In this document: one piece after another, positions 62,992-64,000 of the stretch | Layout: each line of letters opens with the position of its first letter | How positions within the stretch are numbered: position 1 is the first letter of the stretch | Assembly (NCBI RefSeq): GCF_900100695.1 | Contig: NZ_FNCF01000004.1 | Coordinates: 248,001-312,000 of the forward strand | Length of the DNA: 64,000 nucleotides | Source: Klenkia brasiliensis | GTDB taxonomy: Bacteria; Actinomycetota; Actinomycetes; Mycobacteriales; Geodermatophilaceae | Direction of reading: 5' to 3' | Notes under the pieces: generated by a model | Seen by the model: the letters and a program-made list of their open reading frames with translations, nothing else | What the model was told of the DNA's origin: nothing | Database searches by the model: none | Program-made: the position numbers and the translations under genes

Positions 62992-64000
62992 GCACCGTCC
63001 TGACCATCGGCGTCGGCGCCGACCTCGTCCAGCGCTTCGCCACCGCCTGCGACGGCGACGTCACGGCCCTCGGCGTCGAGGCCCTGGACGCCGACGGCGG
63101 CCTGTTCGCCCGCGTGGTGGAGGCCGGCTCGCCCGGCGTCACCGTCCTCGGGCCCGACGTGCCCGAGGAGCGGGCCCTGGCCCTGGCCACCCGCGCCGAC
63201 GTCCTCGCGACCCCGACCTGCATCGTGATGGCGACCAACTCCACCGACCCCGACCTGTGGATGCGGGCCATGCACGCCGGTGTGCGCGACCTGCTCACCG
63301 CCGACGCCCACCAGGACCACGTCGACGGCGTCGTCTCCCGCGGGGCGGAGTGGGCCGCGGCCCGCCGCGACGCGCTGCGCGAGTCCTCCGGGGACCGCGG
63401 CCACCGCGTCGTGGTCGTCGGCTCGGCCAAGGGCGGGGTCGGCAAGACCACCGTCTCCACCAACCTGGCGGTCGGCCTGGCCCGCTCGGGCGTGGGCTCG
63501 ACCGTGCTGGTCGACCTCGACGTGCAGTTCGGCGACGTCGCCAGCGCGCTGGGCCTGGCCCCGGAGTACACCCTCCCCGACACCGTGCACGGCGCGGCCT
63601 CCACCGACCCGCTGGTGCTCAAGAGCTTCCTGACCCGGCACGAGAGCGGGCTCTACGTCGTCGCCGGCAGCGAGTCGCCGGCCGCCGGCGACGCCGTCAC
63701 CGCCGAGCAGGTGGCCCGGCTGGTGGACACCCTGGCGCAGGAGTTCCGCTTCGTCGTCGTGGACACCGCGCCCGGTCTGTCCGACCACACGCTCACCGTG
63801 CTGGAGCGAGCCACCGACCTGGTGCTGATGAGCAGCATGGACGTCCCCGGTGTGCGCGGGATGCGCAAGGAGCTCGACGTGCTCAACGAGCTGCACCTGG
63901 TGCCGCGCAACCGGCATCTGCTGCTCAACGGCTCCGACACCGCCGGTGGTCTGGCCCTGGCCGACATCGAGGCCACCCTGGGTGCGCCGCTGGACGTCGT
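62988..64000 (+). CDS. CpaE/TadZ-like ATPase (3' cut by window)
   Basis: At least 337 residues from GTG 62988. A degenerate receiver-like N-terminus (about 1-120) precedes a MinD/ParA-type ATPase: deviant Walker A GSAKGGVGKTTVSTNL (about 144-160), VLVDLDVQFGD, and VVVDTAPGLSDHTL. It positions the Tad apparatus at the cell pole or membrane. The gene runs off the window and the ATPase tadA and platform genes tadB and tadC should follow. Confidence 0.87.
   Translation, partial: MSTVLTIGVGADLVQRFATACDGDVTALGVEALDADGGLFARVVEAGSPGVTVLGPDVPEERALALATRADVLATPTCIVMATNSTDPDLWMRAMHAGVRDLLTADAHQDHVDGVVSRGAEWAAARRDALRESSGDRGHRVVVVGSAKGGVGKTTVSTNLAVGLARSGVGSTVLVDLDVQFGDVASALGLAPEYTLPDTVHGAASTDPLVLKSFLTRHESGLYVVAGSESPAAGDAVTAEQVARLVDTLAQEFRFVVVDTAPGLSDHTLTVLERATDLVLMSSMDVPGVRGMRKELDVLNELHLVPRNRHLLLNGSDTAGGLALADIEATLGAPLDV

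Overview
The window is very GC-rich with GTG-rich starts and many 4-base start/stop overlaps, as in a high-GC actinobacterium. The gene content (fasR-fabD-fabH-acpP-fabF-accD block, aceE with a DUF3052 gene and AhpE, RNase H/CobC fusion after a zinc-ribbon gene and Nif3, DUF3145, DUF2505, a tad pilus locus) fits Actinomycetes, and my best guess is the Geodermatophilaceae (Blastococcus, Modestobacter, Geodermatophilus). That placement is inference from style and synteny, not from a marker-gene comparison.

Layout. 1-5.3 kb: L-rhamnose catabolism (aldolase/dehydrogenase, rhaI, rhaM, LacI regulator, lactate-oxidising flavoenzyme, cupin) with a LacI-type operator. 5.3-8.3 kb: MMPL/RND exporter and its TetR repressor behind a doubled palindromic operator. 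8.3-16.5 kb: housekeeping and small genes (acyl-CoA dehydrogenase, glycerate kinase, GyrI-like and DinB proteins, a Ser/Thr kinase, gamma carbonic anhydrase, DUF2505, a CAT-anticodon tRNA, OsmC, DUF3145). 16.5-23 kb: the type II fatty-acid synthase operon on the minus strand with its PucR-type regulator. 23-26.3 kb: PAP2, pirin, ArsR/AHSA1 pair and M20D amidohydrolase. 27.7-31.7 kb: aceE, DUF3052, AhpE-like peroxiredoxin, tRNA-Val. 31.7-40.8 kb: FUSC protein, a four-domain ABC exporter, Nif3, zinc ribbon, RNase H/CobC. 41.9-45.5 kb: polar amino-acid ABC importer and nadA. 45.5-59.5 kb: anion/sulfite transporters, a secreted multidomain HAD phosphatase, MFS exporter, hydrolases, NmrA/TetR pair, CutC, a Vms1/Rv2629-like gene, rnpB, small enzymes and an AraC gene that appears frameshifted. 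59.6-64 kb: start of a tad/Flp pilus operon (prepilin peptidase, Flp pilin, TadE, TadG-like, CpaB, CpaE/TadZ cut by the window end).

The most interesting structure is a pair of small cassettes, 26361-27643 and 40752-41866. Each holds a single minus-strand gene for an AbiEi-like/DUF559 protein (winged-helix-like N-terminus plus a PD-(D/E)xK nuclease-like C-terminus), and each gene is bracketed by two near-identical copies, in inverted orientation, of a 64-80 bp element that is itself a palindrome. The two cassettes use different palindrome sequences. In the second, the palindrome ends supply the stop codons of both the host gene and the nuclease gene. Further solo palindromes lie at convergent or tRNA gene ends. 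This looks like a family of palindrome-bracketed nuclease genes, analogous in layout to REP/RAYT systems but with an unrelated protein.
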